Below, one piece after another: positions 34,576 to 43,344 of a stretch of 48,841 bases of DNA. How positions within the stretch are numbered: the stretch's first letter is position 1; each line of letters opens with the position of its first letter. This stretch comes from Paracoccaceae bacterium (GTDB taxonomy: Bacteria > Pseudomonadota > Alphaproteobacteria > Rhodobacterales > Rhodobacteraceae): the NCBI GenBank assembly GCA_014879735.1, contig JACSRN010000095.1, forward strand, positions 1 to 48,841, written 5' to 3'. The notes below the pieces were generated by a model. It ran no database searches, had not been told where the DNA came from, and was given only the letters and a program-made list of their open reading frames with translations. The translations under genes and the position numbers were made by a program.

Positions 34576-36822
34576 TCATCCCTGCTGTTTCAGGCTATCC
34601 AGAAAATCACGGACGGCGCGCACCGTGCCGGGACCGGCGATCCCGTCGGCGCGGCCGGAAAACATGCCGAGATCGCGCAGGTTCTGCTGGATGATCCGGA
34701 CCACATCGTTCGAACGTTCGCCAAGCTGGTCGGTCAGCCGTGCAGCGGCCACGCTGTCGCCGGCCCTGGCGGCCGACCACAGCAGTGCGGCGGCGCTTTC
34801 GGCATCGACGGCAACGGCGCGGCCGGTTTCATACATTTCCGACAGGAAGGGCTGGGCGCGGACATAGCCCGCATCCGCCGCACGGGTAAGCCACTGGAAC
34901 GCTTCGGTATCGTCTGCTGCGACGCCAAGGCCGTTCTGCAGGAAATAGCCCAGGAAGAACTGGCCGACGACATCGCCCTGATCGGCAATGTCGCGCGCAA
35001 TGGCGACGGCCTCGTCCGGCGTATGGCCGGCAACCATGTCGCGGGAATAAAGCAGGATCAGGATTTCCTTCGACAACCAGTCGCCGAGAAGTGCGCCGGC
35101 GCCGGCGATCGCGGCGGCGGTCTCGACATCGGGGATGCTGCCATCGGGCGGGGTGAAGCGCAGATAGGCGGCCAGGCCATGCGCTTCGGGCAGGCCGGCC
35201 GCGACCGCCTCGTCATAGACGGCGGCGGCAAGATCGGCCCGGCCCTCGGCCTGGTCGATGCGCGCGGCCACGACCCTGACCTGCAGGTTCTGCGGCAGTT
35301 CGGCCAGTGCGGCGGCGCAGGCGGTACGGGCGGTGGCAATGTCGATCTCCTCCAGCTGCCGCGGGCCGCCCTGCTGCGGCAGGCCTGCGGCGGCAAGACA
35401 GGGGCCGATCAGCACCTCGGCCTGACGCAACCGTTCGATCTCGGTCTCGACCTCGGCCTTGCCCTCGCAGGTGGTACAGCTTTCCGCCCAGGCGGCCAGC
35501 GCGATACGGTCACGCGCGGCCAGCGCCAGATCGCGTGCGGCGATTTCCGCCTGATAGGCGGCGTCGGCCTCGATCATGGCAAGGGTCTTTTCAGCCGCGG
35601 CCTTGTGATCGCAGGCGATGCAGCCGGCGAGGTAATCGCGCAATGCGGCGGGGTCGCGGTTTGCGGCCGCCGCGGCATAGGCTGCGGCCTCGGCCTCGCG
35701 GGCGGCGGCGGCGGCATCGATCTCGGCAATCCGCCGCCCGGCGGCATCGCGATGGTCGCAGATCGTGCAGCTTTCCAGATAGATCGCCAGCCGGTCGGTC
35801 ACGGTATCCTCGCGGATATCCTCCCAGATCGAATTCTCGAGGCCGCGGGTGATCTCTTCCTGCCGCAGCACGGTCAGCTTCTCGGACAGTTCCGCCTCGC
35901 TGGGGCAGAACACGCAGGATTGCAGAAAGCTGCCGATCCTCTCGGTGGCGGTCGAGCCGAGAAGGAAGCGCGCTTCGAAGGTTTCGCGGAAAAGCTGGCT
36001 TTCAAGTTCGGTCGAAAGCTGGGCGCCGGTCGGCTCGACGACGACGACCGAGGAATCCTGGTCGGCGCGCACCACCAGCGCATAGGTGGTGTTGCACGCG
36101 GCCGACCGGCTGCCCGGGCGGGTCATTGCCGCCGAGATCCAGGCCTCGGCCTCGGCCACGTTGGTCTGGCCGTTGCCATCGCCAAAGGGCGCGCGGTCGG
36201 CCAGGCCGGCGATCAGCGCCACATCGGGCGCGACGCCGGGCCGGCAATCGGCGGGGCGTTCGCCGATCTCGGTCACGATCAAGGCAAAGCCCGACCCGGC
36301 CACCGCCTGCTGAAAGGACGATACCTGCGCCGCGAACAGACCTTCGGGATCCTTGAGGTAGAAAAAGGTCATCTGCCGCTTTTCGGGCGCGACGGCTTCG
36401 ACCAGGGCCGCCAGCCGGGTACCGAATTCGGTAAGCGACATTGCCTCGCCGCCCAGGCCGATGCCGATGGCATCGCCGGCGGTGCCTTCGGCTGTGCGCG
36501 TCACCTCGGCCGTGACGCGGAGAAAGGCCTGGCCGGTGTTGCCGCCCAGGGCTTGCGGTCCGGCGACGAAGCTTGACACCGGGTTCGAGGTCAGAACCGC
36601 CGACAGGAATTCGGTCTTCGCGCGGTCTGCCGTGGGCAGGCGTGGCAGGGCGATCTGCGAAATTCCTTCCAGGGTCGCAGTTGCCTCGTGATCCTGCGAT
36701 CCGATCAGCAACAGCCGCGTGACGGCTGCCGCCGGGGTGGTCTGCGCCGCGACGGGGCTGGTGAAAATGCCATGGGTTGCAAAGGCCGCGGCAAGAATGG
36801 CGGTCATAAATCGGTTCGGCAT
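34576..36822 (-). CDS. Exported multidomain protein: four CxxC repeats, Sel1-like repeats and peptidoglycan-binding C-terminus
   Basis: With the ATG at 36822 (preceded by GAGAGG), the product has 748 residues; a GTG four codons earlier is possible. A signal peptide ends near PVAAQ (27). Residues 30-290 are an unrecognised domain. Then come four repeats with CVFC (303-306), CTIC (352-355), CIAC (401-404) and CTTC (449-452), spaced 49, 49 and 48. Each reads roughly YLxxCxxCdxxxxAexxI. The Sel1/TPR-like helical region (about 515-700) includes QFFLGYFLQNGLGVAADDTE and AFQWLTRAADAGYVRAQPFL. The end, VRIIQQNLRDLGMFSGRADG, is peptidoglycan-binding-type. None of the CxxC motifs is CxxCH, so c-type haem is excluded. 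It is first in the envelope operon. Function unknown. Confidence 0.85.
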   Translation of the reverse strand: MPNRFMTAILAAAFATHGIFTSPVAAQTTPAAAVTRLLLIGSQDHEATATLEGISQIALPRLPTADRAKTEFLSAVLTSNPVSSFVAGPQALGGNTGQAFLRVTAEVTRTAEGTAGDAIGIGLGGEAMSLTEFGTRLAALVEAVAPEKRQMTFFYLKDPEGLFAAQVSSFQQAVAGSGFALIVTEIGERPADCRPGVAPDVALIAGLADRAPFGDGNGQTNVAEAEAWISAAMTRPGSRSAACNTTYALVVRADQDSSVVVVEPTGAQLSTELESQLFRETFEARFLLGSTATERIGSFLQSCVFCPSEAELSEKLTVLRQEEITRGLENSIWEDIREDTVTDRLAIYLESCTICDHRDAAGRRIAEIDAAAAAREAEAAAYAAAAANRDPAALRDYLAGCIACDHKAAAEKTLAMIEADAAYQAEIAARDLALAARDRIALAAWAESCTTCEGKAEVETEIERLRQAEVLIGPCLAAAGLPQQGGPRQLEEIDIATARTACAAALAELPQNLQVRVVAARIDQAEGRADLAAAVYDEAVAAGLPEAHGLAAYLRFTPPDGSIPDVETAAAIAGAGALLGDWLSKEILILLYSRDMVAGHTPDEAVAIARDIADQGDVVGQFFLGYFLQNGLGVAADDTEAFQWLTRAADAGYVRAQPFLSEMYETGRAVAVDAESAAALLWSAARAGDSVAAARLTDQLGERSNDVVRIIQQNLRDLGMFSGRADGIAGPGTVRAVRDFLDSLKQQG

Positions 36823-37273
36823 GCGGCCTCTCACGGTCGGTATGTCGGAAAAGTCTAATTGGCTGCCACCATTCGGCGCAACTGCCTATGTTTCAAAGGG
36901 ATCAACTGCGACCTTCTTGCAGGATCACCGGCATGGACCGACCGAATGGATCAATTTCTGGTAGTATGCTGCGCCGCAGCCACATGCGATTGCGCGGCTG
37001 GTTTGGTGTTGCGAACCGGGCGGGGGAGGCGGGGCCGGGCCGTGGTGGAACCGCAAGCCACCGCAGCCGATTCGTTGCGCAACGAACTGGCCGATCCCGG
37101 CGCGGGATGCGTCAGCGGAGGCCCGGAAGCGGCGCGAGACGGGCTTTTGTCACATTTCGGTGCGGTCTTCGGACCTATGATGGCCGGGACATCGGGGCGG
37201 CAGGACCGTCACCGACGCTTGCGGACGGGAACCAAGCCGGCTCCGTCCGGTGCAAACAGAAGGACGGGTGAGA
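36823..37273. other. 451-base divergent intergenic region
   Basis: This lies between the envelope operon (leftward) and the LpxH-like gene (rightward). The open frames on the plus strand are Arg/Cys-rich and unlike real proteins, so I call no gene. It holds the possible operon promoter at 36852-36881. A GTG at 37250 would add eight residues to the LpxH-like protein. A relatively AT-rich patch at 36840-36970 is where promoters for both directions would be expected. Confidence 0.5.
36852..36881 (-). promoter_or_regulatory. Possible promoter for the envelope operon
   Basis: On the minus strand TTGCGC (36881-36876) and TAGACT (36857-36852) are 18 bases apart. It would start transcription about 23 bases before the first ATG of the operon. 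The -35 is weak. Confidence 0.35.
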
Positions 37274-38185
37274 ATGCAGGCAGTGCAGGAGACGATGCAG
37301 CGCAAGACCGGGACGGCGGCAGGAACCGCCGCAAATCGCATCGATACCGGCGGGCGCCGCACCCCTTCCCCGGGCGATAGCCGGCCGATTCGCCGCCGCC
37401 TGCGCAGTCTTTTCGTCTCGGATCTGCATCTAGGCACGCTCGGCGCGCAGGCGCGGCCCTTTCTCGATTTCCTGAGCGAAACCGAATGCGAGACGATCTA
37501 CCTCGTCGGCGATATCTTCGACATCTGGCACGGGGCTTTCCTGAGCTGGTCGCCGGTCCATGACGCGATCATCGCCGAACTGGACGCAAGGGCGGCCGCG
37601 GGAACAAGGATCGTCTACCTGCCCGGCAATCACGACGCGGCTATGCGGAACGTTGTCGGCATCGGGGCCGGCGCCGCGATGGGTGGCCGGTTCGAGGTGC
37701 AGGACATGCTGACCCATGTTGCCGCGGACGGCCGGCGCTATCTGGTGCTGCACGGCGACCAATGCGATGCGCGCGTCCTGCGCTGGCATGCGATGACCCG
37801 GATTGGCAGCCGGCTTGATGCCGGGCTGCGCCACTTCGAGGGCTGGCTGTCGCGGATGTTGCGCCCGGCCGCGGGGGGCTGGGGCGGGCTGGATCTTCTG
37901 CGCCAGGGACTGGCACAGCTTCTCCTTGTCGGGAACCGCTTCGAGCAGCGCCTTGTCGCGCTGGCGCGAGACAGCGGTCACGACGGTGTGATCTGCGGCC
38001 ATTTCCATCGCGCGGCGCTGCGCGACCATGGTGCGATCACCTATGGCAATTGCGGCGACTGGGTCGACAGCCTGACCGCGCTGGCCGAGATGCCGGACGG
38101 CAGGCTGACGGTTCTCGAATGGGCGGCCGACATCGCGCCCCTGGCCGACTGCAACCGCAATCCCGGGCTGGGCGCGATGGCATGA
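37274..38185 (+). CDS. UDP-2,3-diacylglucosamine diphosphatase-like metallophosphoesterase (LpxH-like)
   Basis: The 303-residue product (ATG at 37274 after AAGGACGGGTGAGA) is a calcineurin-like phosphoesterase with the LpxH pattern: SDLHLGTLG, LVGDIFDIWHG, LPGNHD, VLHGDQCDARV, GHFHRAAL and YGNCGDWVDS. The first 50 residues are a Gln/Arg/Thr-rich extension without clear homology. LpxH splits UDP-2,3-diacylglucosamine in lipid A synthesis; many alphaproteobacteria use LpxI instead and keep LpxH-like paralogues of unknown role, so function is not certain. It diverges from the envelope operon and converges on rpoD. Confidence 0.82.
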   Translation: MQAVQETMQRKTGTAAGTAANRIDTGGRRTPSPGDSRPIRRRLRSLFVSDLHLGTLGAQARPFLDFLSETECETIYLVGDIFDIWHGAFLSWSPVHDAIIAELDARAAAGTRIVYLPGNHDAAMRNVVGIGAGAAMGGRFEVQDMLTHVAADGRRYLVLHGDQCDARVLRWHAMTRIGSRLDAGLRHFEGWLSRMLRPAAGGWGGLDLLRQGLAQLLLVGNRFEQRLVALARDSGHDGVICGHFHRAALRDHGAITYGNCGDWVDSLTALAEMPDGRLTVLEWAADIAPLADCNRNPGLGAMA

Positions 38186-38426
38186 CCTTGCGGACGGCGG
38201 GACGGTTTCCCTTCCGGCCGGCCTGCATCCGGGGTCGGCTGCGCCGCTCCGGCGCCGGCCGGGTGGCGCCGGGGCGCTCAGCCCCGATCTGACTTGACGC
38301 CCGGTATGGCCCTGCCCGCCGGGCTACAATCCCGTCGAAAATGCGCCGGAGAATCGCCGCGGCATCGCGGCCAACGCCCCTATCCCCCGTATGTCGCCGT
38401 GGCCGGGCTGAGCCGGGGAGGTCGCC

Positions 38427-40433
38427 CTACTGGTCGAGGAAACTGCGCAGCTTCCGGCTTCGGCTTGGATGTTTCAGCTTGCGCAGCGCCTTGGCTTCGA
38501 TCTGGCGGATGCGCTCGCGGGTGACGCTGAATTGCTGGCCCACCTCTTCCAGCGTATGGTCGGTGTTCATGCCAATGCCGAAACGCATCCGCAGCACACG
38601 TTCCTCGCGCGGGGTGAGCGACGCCAGAACCCGGGTCGTGGTTTCCTTCAGGTTTTCCTGAATGGCCGAATCCAGCGGCAGGATGGCGTTCTTGTCCTCG
38701 ATGAAATCGCCAAGCTGGCTGTCTTCCTCGTCTCCGATCGGCGTTTCCAGCGAGATCGGTTCCTTGGCGATCTTCATCACCTTGCGAACCTTCTCCAGCG
38801 GCATCTGCAGCTTTTCGGCCAGTTCCTCGGGCGTCGGCTCGCGGCCGATCTCATGCAGCATCTGCCGGCCGGTGCGCACCAGCTTGTTGATCGTCTCGAT
38901 CATATGCACCGGAATGCGGATGGTACGGGCCTGATCGGCGATGCTGCGCGTGATGGCCTGCCGGATCCACCATGTTGCATAAGTGGAAAACTTATAGCCG
39001 CGGCGATATTCGAACTTGTCGACCGCCTTCATCAGACCGATGTTGCCTTCCTGAATGAGATCAAGGAATTGCAGCCCGCGGTTGGTGTATTTCTTGGCGA
39101 TGGAAATGACGAGGCGAAGGTTCGCTTCCACCATTTCCTTCTTGGCCTGGCGGGCCTCTTTCTCGCCCTTCTGCACCTGGTTCACGATGCGGCGGAACTC
39201 GCTGATGTCGACGCCGACATACTGGCCGACCTGCGCCATTTCGGCGCGCAGATCTTCCACCTTGTCGCGGCTCTTCTCCATCAGCGTCTGCCAGCCGCGG
39301 CCCACCTTGACCGACATCCGCTCGCACCAGCCGGGATCAAGCTCGTAGCCCTGATACTCGGCGATGAATTCCTGACGGTTGATCCGTGCGGCATCCGCCA
39401 GCTTCACCATGCCAGAGTTGATCGACATGATCCGCTTGTTGATGCCGTAAAGCTGGTCGATCAGCGCTTCGATCCGGCTGTTGTTCAGGTGCAACTCATT
39501 CACCAGCAACACCATTTCGGCGCGCAGCTTCTGATAGGCTGCCTCCTCGGCGGTGGTGAAGCGTTCGGAATGCGACATGGTGGCCGACATCCGCTGTTCC
39601 TGCATGGTGGACAGCGAATCGTAATTGGCCGCGATATGTTCCAGCGTCTCCAGCACCTTGGGGCGCAGCGTCGCTTCCATCGCGGCAAGCGAGAGGTTCG
39701 ACCCCTCGTCGTCGTCATCGGCGTCTTCCGGATCCTCATGCGCGATGGGGTTTCCGTCGGCGTCAAGCTCGGGCTCGGCGCTGGCCGGGCGACGCGGGGC
39801 CGAGGATGCGACAACCCCGACCTCGTCGAGGGGCGCGCCCTCCATCTCCTCGTCGCCATCCAGGCTGCGGCCGAAGGTGGCCTCGAGGTCGATCACATCG
39901 CGCAGAAGGATGTCCTCGGACAGCAGTTCGTCGCGCCAGATGGTGATGGCCTGGAAGGTCAGCGGGCTTTCGCAAAGCCCCGCGATCATCGTGTTGCGCC
40001 CGGCCTCGATCCGCTTGGCGATGGCGATCTCGCCCTCGCGGCTGAGGAGTTCCACCGAACCCATCTCGCGCAGGTACATGCGCACCGGATCGTCGGTACG
40101 ATCCAGCGTTTCGGACGTGCCGCCGGCCAGCGCGATCTCGCGCGAGGAGGAGGTGTCGACCAGTTCGCCGCCCTTGGGCTGTTCCGGCTCCTCGTTCTCG
40201 TCGCCTTCCTCGTCCACCCGGATGCCCATGTCGTCGAGCATGGCGAGGATGTCCTCGATCTGGTCGGACGAGGCCTGTTCTGAGGGCAGCACCGCATTCA
40301 GCTGCGACATGGTGATGAAGCCACGCTCCTTCGCGTCGGCGATCATCTTCTTGACGGCTGCCTGCGACATGTCGAGCGAGACATCTGCCTCTTCGGTCTC
40401 GGGCTTGGCGTCGTCGGTGTCCTTGAGGGCCAT
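38427..40433 (-). CDS. rpoD: RNA polymerase housekeeping sigma factor RpoD (sigma-70)
   Basis: The 668-residue product has region 1.1, an acidic linker, region 1.2 ([20 protein letters not shown]), a long non-conserved acidic insertion, region 2 ([20 protein letters not shown] and [20 protein letters not shown]), region 3 and region 4 ([20 protein letters not shown], ending with [17 protein letters not shown]). The start at 40433 follows AGGAGCAGAC, a strong ribosome binding site; an in-frame start at 40496 lies in the repeated upstream region and is rejected. It lies 81 bases after dnaG on the same strand. Four GANTC sites precede it. Confidence 0.97.
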   Translation of the reverse strand: MALKDTDDAKPETEEADVSLDMSQAAVKKMIADAKERGFITMSQLNAVLPSEQASSDQIEDILAMLDDMGIRVDEEGDENEEPEQPKGGELVDTSSSREIALAGGTSETLDRTDDPVRMYLREMGSVELLSREGEIAIAKRIEAGRNTMIAGLCESPLTFQAITIWRDELLSEDILLRDVIDLEATFGRSLDGDEEMEGAPLDEVGVVASSAPRRPASAEPELDADGNPIAHEDPEDADDDDEGSNLSLAAMEATLRPKVLETLEHIAANYDSLSTMQEQRMSATMSHSERFTTAEEAAYQKLRAEMVLLVNELHLNNSRIEALIDQLYGINKRIMSINSGMVKLADAARINRQEFIAEYQGYELDPGWCERMSVKVGRGWQTLMEKSRDKVEDLRAEMAQVGQYVGVDISEFRRIVNQVQKGEKEARQAKKEMVEANLRLVISIAKKYTNRGLQFLDLIQEGNIGLMKAVDKFEYRRGYKFSTYATWWIRQAITRSIADQARTIRIPVHMIETINKLVRTGRQMLHEIGREPTPEELAEKLQMPLEKVRKVMKIAKEPISLETPIGDEEDSQLGDFIEDKNAILPLDSAIQENLKETTTRVLASLTPREERVLRMRFGIGMNTDHTLEEVGQQFSVTRERIRQIEAKALRKLKHPSRSRKLRSFLDQ

Positions 40434-40452
40434 GTCTGCTCCTGCGGGAAGT

Positions 40453-40517
40453 GCGAATCGCGCGCGTGTGATCGGCGAATCAATACCGCGAATCACGGCG
40501 GGTTAAAGGGCGAATCA
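40453..40517. promoter_or_regulatory. Four GCGAATC(A/G) repeats with GANTC sites upstream of rpoD
   Basis: The octamer GCGAATCA occurs at 40475, 40488 and 40510, and GCGAATCG at 40453. Start-to-start distances are 22, 13 and 22. Each copy contains GAATC, a CcrM-type GANTC methylation site. They fill the dnaG-rpoD gap and reach the dnaG stop codon. This may be a methylation-responsive or protein-binding regulatory region for rpoD. Confidence 0.5.
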
Positions 40518-42473
40518 GGTCGGGTGGCGCCCGCCCTTGCTGAAGTTTATGGAATCAAGAAGCTTTCTGGCACGGTCGAGTTCCTCCCGGTTGAGTTCTA
40601 CGCCGTTTGGCGCGATCACGGTTTCGCCCTTCTGTTCCTTCGGGCCACGGCTGGCCCGGCTGCGGGCCTCTGCGGCCTTTGACACACGCCAGGTCAGGCC
40701 CTCGTCGGCCAGCCCGGCAACGTCTTCCTCGGCTTCGGTCAATTCGGCACGATGTGCACGGTCGGCCTGCAGGTGGGCCAGGACTTCCTCGACGCAGGCG
40801 GCGGCAAATTCGGCATCGGCACGGGGCTGAAGCGCCGGGCTGATGCGCACATGGGGATTGTCCATCAGGCGATCAAGGGCGGCCGGGCTGTCGGCGGCGA
40901 CGCGCGCGCGGCAGTCGTCGTCCTGCGCGTGGGTCAGCAGCAGATTGCGCAGGCGGACATGATCGGCCGTGGACAATTCCAGCCGTTCGAGGGCGGTCTC
41001 GAACCGGGGCAGCAATTCGGGAAAGCGCAGGAGCGCGGCCAGCGCCACCGCCTCGCGCAGCCCGTCTTCGGGGGCGATACTGGCGGCCAGAAGCGAGGTG
41101 CGGGTTGCGGCAAGGGGCTGCGCGGGCGGCTGGGTGCCCCGCGGCACCCAGCGGCCGCGCGGCACGCCGGGGGCCGGTGCCGCCCGGCGCGGAAAGAACA
41201 GCGCCCGGCGCAACTCGCCGATCTCCTCGCCGTAATGGGCGCGGATCGAGGGGTCGGCGATGCGTTTCAGCGCGGCGCGCAGGGTCTTGTCCAGCGCGGC
41301 GCGGCGTTCGGGGCTGTCGAAGACGCGCCCCTCGGTCTCGCGCTGCCACAACAGCCGCACCATCGGTTCGGCGCCGTCCAGCACCTTCTGCATCGCGGCC
41401 GGGCCGGCGGATCTGATCAGATCGTCCGGGTCCTGCCCCTGCGGCAGCAGGACGAAGCGCAGGCCCTTGCCGGCTTCAAGAACCGGCAGGGCCAGATCGA
41501 CCACCCGCAAGGCCGCGCGCGTTCCGGCGGCATCGCCGTCAAGCGCGATGAGCGGCTCGTCGGCGATGCGCCACATCAGACGCAGCTGATCTTCGGTGAC
41601 TGCGGTTCCCAGCGGCGCCACCGCACCGCCGAACCCGGCCTCGGACAGCGCGATCACATCCATATAGCCCTCTGCCACGATCAGCGCGGCCCCCTTGCCG
41701 ACCGCCTCGCGCGCCGGCCCGTGGTTGAAGAGGTTGCGCCCCTTGTCGAAAAGCTCGGTCTCCGGCCCGTTCAGGTATTTCGCCCGCGCATTGGGATCCA
41801 TCGACCGCCCGCCAAGCGAGATTGCCCGGCCCCGGCCGTCACGGATGGGAAAGATGATGCGACCGCGGAAACGGTCATAAAGGCTGCCATCATCGCCACG
41901 GGCGATCATGCCGGTGGCCACCATGAGATCGGCCGACACGCCCTTGCCCGCCAGGGTGTCGCGCAGGGCGTGGCGGCTGTCGGGCGCCCAGCCGATTTCC
42001 CAGCGATCCAGCGCCGCCTCCGAAAGCCCCCGCCGGCGTGCCAGGTAGTCGCGTGCCGCACCGGCAGCGGCGGTCTTCAACTGCAAGCGATAGAAGCGCA
42101 CGACCTCTTCCATCGCCTGGACCAGCTCGCCGCGCCGGTCGGCACGCTCTGTTGCGCGCGGGTCGCGCTCGGGCATCGGCAGCCCGGCTTCGGCGGCCAG
42201 CACGGCGACGGCCTCGATGAACGACAGGTTTTCGCTTTCTTTCACGAAGGTCAGCGCGTCGCCCTTCGCGTGGCAGCCGAAGCAATAGTAGAATCCCTTG
42301 CGGTCATCGACGTGAAAGCTGGCGGATTTTTCCTGGTGAAAGGGGCAGGGCGCCCACCAGTCGCCCTTGGCCATGTTCGACTTGCGCATGTCCCAAGTAA
42401 CCTTCCGCCCGACAACGGCGGAAAGCGAGACGCGGCTGCGCAGCTCGTCAAGAAAACCAGGCGGCAGACTCAT
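40515..42473 (-). CDS. dnaG: DNA primase
   Basis: DnaG makes RNA primers at the replication fork. The 652-residue product has the zinc finger C43, H46, C64, C67 (CPFH and CFGC), the TOPRIM region VAEGYMDVIALSEAGFG and DGDAAGTRAAL, and a C-terminal helicase-binding part. The C-terminus is longer and more charged than in E. coli (581 residues). The middle linker (RRAAPAPGVPRGRWVPRGTQ) is Pro/Arg-rich. It lies between cobS and rpoD on one strand, the familiar dnaG-rpoD pair. Confidence 0.97.
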   Translation of the reverse strand: MSLPPGFLDELRSRVSLSAVVGRKVTWDMRKSNMAKGDWWAPCPFHQEKSASFHVDDRKGFYYCFGCHAKGDALTFVKESENLSFIEAVAVLAAEAGLPMPERDPRATERADRRGELVQAMEEVVRFYRLQLKTAAAGAARDYLARRRGLSEAALDRWEIGWAPDSRHALRDTLAGKGVSADLMVATGMIARGDDGSLYDRFRGRIIFPIRDGRGRAISLGGRSMDPNARAKYLNGPETELFDKGRNLFNHGPAREAVGKGAALIVAEGYMDVIALSEAGFGGAVAPLGTAVTEDQLRLMWRIADEPLIALDGDAAGTRAALRVVDLALPVLEAGKGLRFVLLPQGQDPDDLIRSAGPAAMQKVLDGAEPMVRLLWQRETEGRVFDSPERRAALDKTLRAALKRIADPSIRAHYGEEIGELRRALFFPRRAAPAPGVPRGRWVPRGTQPPAQPLAATRTSLLAASIAPEDGLREAVALAALLRFPELLPRFETALERLELSTADHVRLRNLLLTHAQDDDCRARVAADSPAALDRLMDNPHVRISPALQPRADAEFAAACVEEVLAHLQADRAHRAELTEAEEDVAGLADEGLTWRVSKAAEARSRASRGPKEQKGETVIAPNGVELNREELDRARKLLDSINFSKGGRHPT

Positions 42474-42521
42474 GGCCTCTCAGTATCGGCGGGCGGGCGG
42501 CAGAGTCGAGCAGGAAATGCC

Positions 42522-43265
42522 TCAGGCAAGCAGCGACAGGGCGGCCGCAAAGGCAAGTTGCTGGCTGGCTCCGAGAATGTCGCCGGTCTGTCCGCCGATC
42601 CGGCGCAGGGCTGCGCGGGCAAGAAGGGCGGCGGCCAGCGCCGCGGCAAGGGCTGCGGGAAGGGCGGCCCATCCCGCACAGGCGAGGGCCAGGAGCAGCG
42701 CGAACAACAGGGCCATGGCCACAGCCTGCGGCGCGGGCCGTCCCGCACCCGCCGACAGCCCACCGGTGCGGGCGGGGGGCAGGGCTGCCATCACCGCTAC
42801 CATGGCCGCCCGCGACAGCGCTGCCGCCGCGATCAGGCCGGTCCAGCCGCCGGGCCGGGCGATCAGGATCGCCAGCGCCGACCATTGCGCCAGCAGCACC
42901 AGCCCGAGGGCCAGCGCGCCATGGCTGCCGATCCGGCTGTCCTTCATGATCTCCAGCCGCCGCTCGCGGGTCTGTCCGCCCAGAAGCCCGTCGGCGGTAT
43001 CGGCAAGCCCGTCTTCGTGCAATCCGCCCGTCATCAGCGCCAGCGCCGCCAGCGCCAGCGCCGCGGCCGGCCCCGGCGGCAGCCCCAGCCGCAGCGCCAG
43101 CAGGGCCAGCGCCGCCGCCAGCACGCCCAGAACACCCCCCACCAGCGGCCAGGCCCAGGCCGAGGCCGCGCCGCGAAAGCCGTGCTGCGGCACCGGCAGC
43201 CGGGTCAGCAGCGAAAAGGCCGAATACAGATCGTCGCGGACCGCCCTGCTGTCGCTTCCCGGCAT
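42522..43265 (-). CDS. cobS: Adenosylcobinamide-GDP ribazoletransferase
   Basis: CobS joins adenosylcobinamide-GDP with alpha-ribazole to finish the lower ligand of cobalamin, in the inner membrane. The 247-residue product has several hydrophobic segments and the metal-binding motif [18 protein letters not shown], then [14 protein letters not shown]. The sequence is strongly Ala/Leu-rich. It diverges from cobT, the gene for the preceding step, across 79 bases, and precedes dnaG by 48 bases on the same strand. No cobalamin riboswitch fits in the gap. Confidence 0.95.
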   Translation of the reverse strand: MPGSDSRAVRDDLYSAFSLLTRLPVPQHGFRGAASAWAWPLVGGVLGVLAAALALLALRLGLPPGPAAALALAALALMTGGLHEDGLADTADGLLGGQTRERRLEIMKDSRIGSHGALALGLVLLAQWSALAILIARPGGWTGLIAAAALSRAAMVAVMAALPPARTGGLSAGAGRPAPQAVAMALLFALLLALACAGWAALPAALAAALAAALLARAALRRIGGQTGDILGASQQLAFAAALSLLA

Positions 43266-43344
43266 CTCCCTGTCCCTTCCGGTATGGCCCGGCCCCTGCG
43301 GATCGGTTAACCCCCGGACCCTATAGGATCAATCCGGGATTGTC

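Noticed and set aside
34576-36822. A multihaem c-type cytochrome because of four CxxC motifs
   Set aside because: None of the four motifs is followed by histidine.
36859-37380. A 173-codon plus-strand frame before the LpxH-like gene
   Set aside because: Cys/Arg-rich, without a ribosome binding site or familiar sequence, and it overlaps the LpxH-like start in another frame.
38294-38330. TTGACG and TACAAT in the gap between the LpxH-like gene and rpoD as a promoter for a small or antisense RNA
   Set aside because: The two elements are 25 bases apart, too far for a sigma-70 promoter, and no clear transcript or terminator follows.
43266-43344. A cobalamin riboswitch between cobS and cobT
   Set aside because: The gap is 79 bases, too short for the class, and no B12-box-like sequence is seen.
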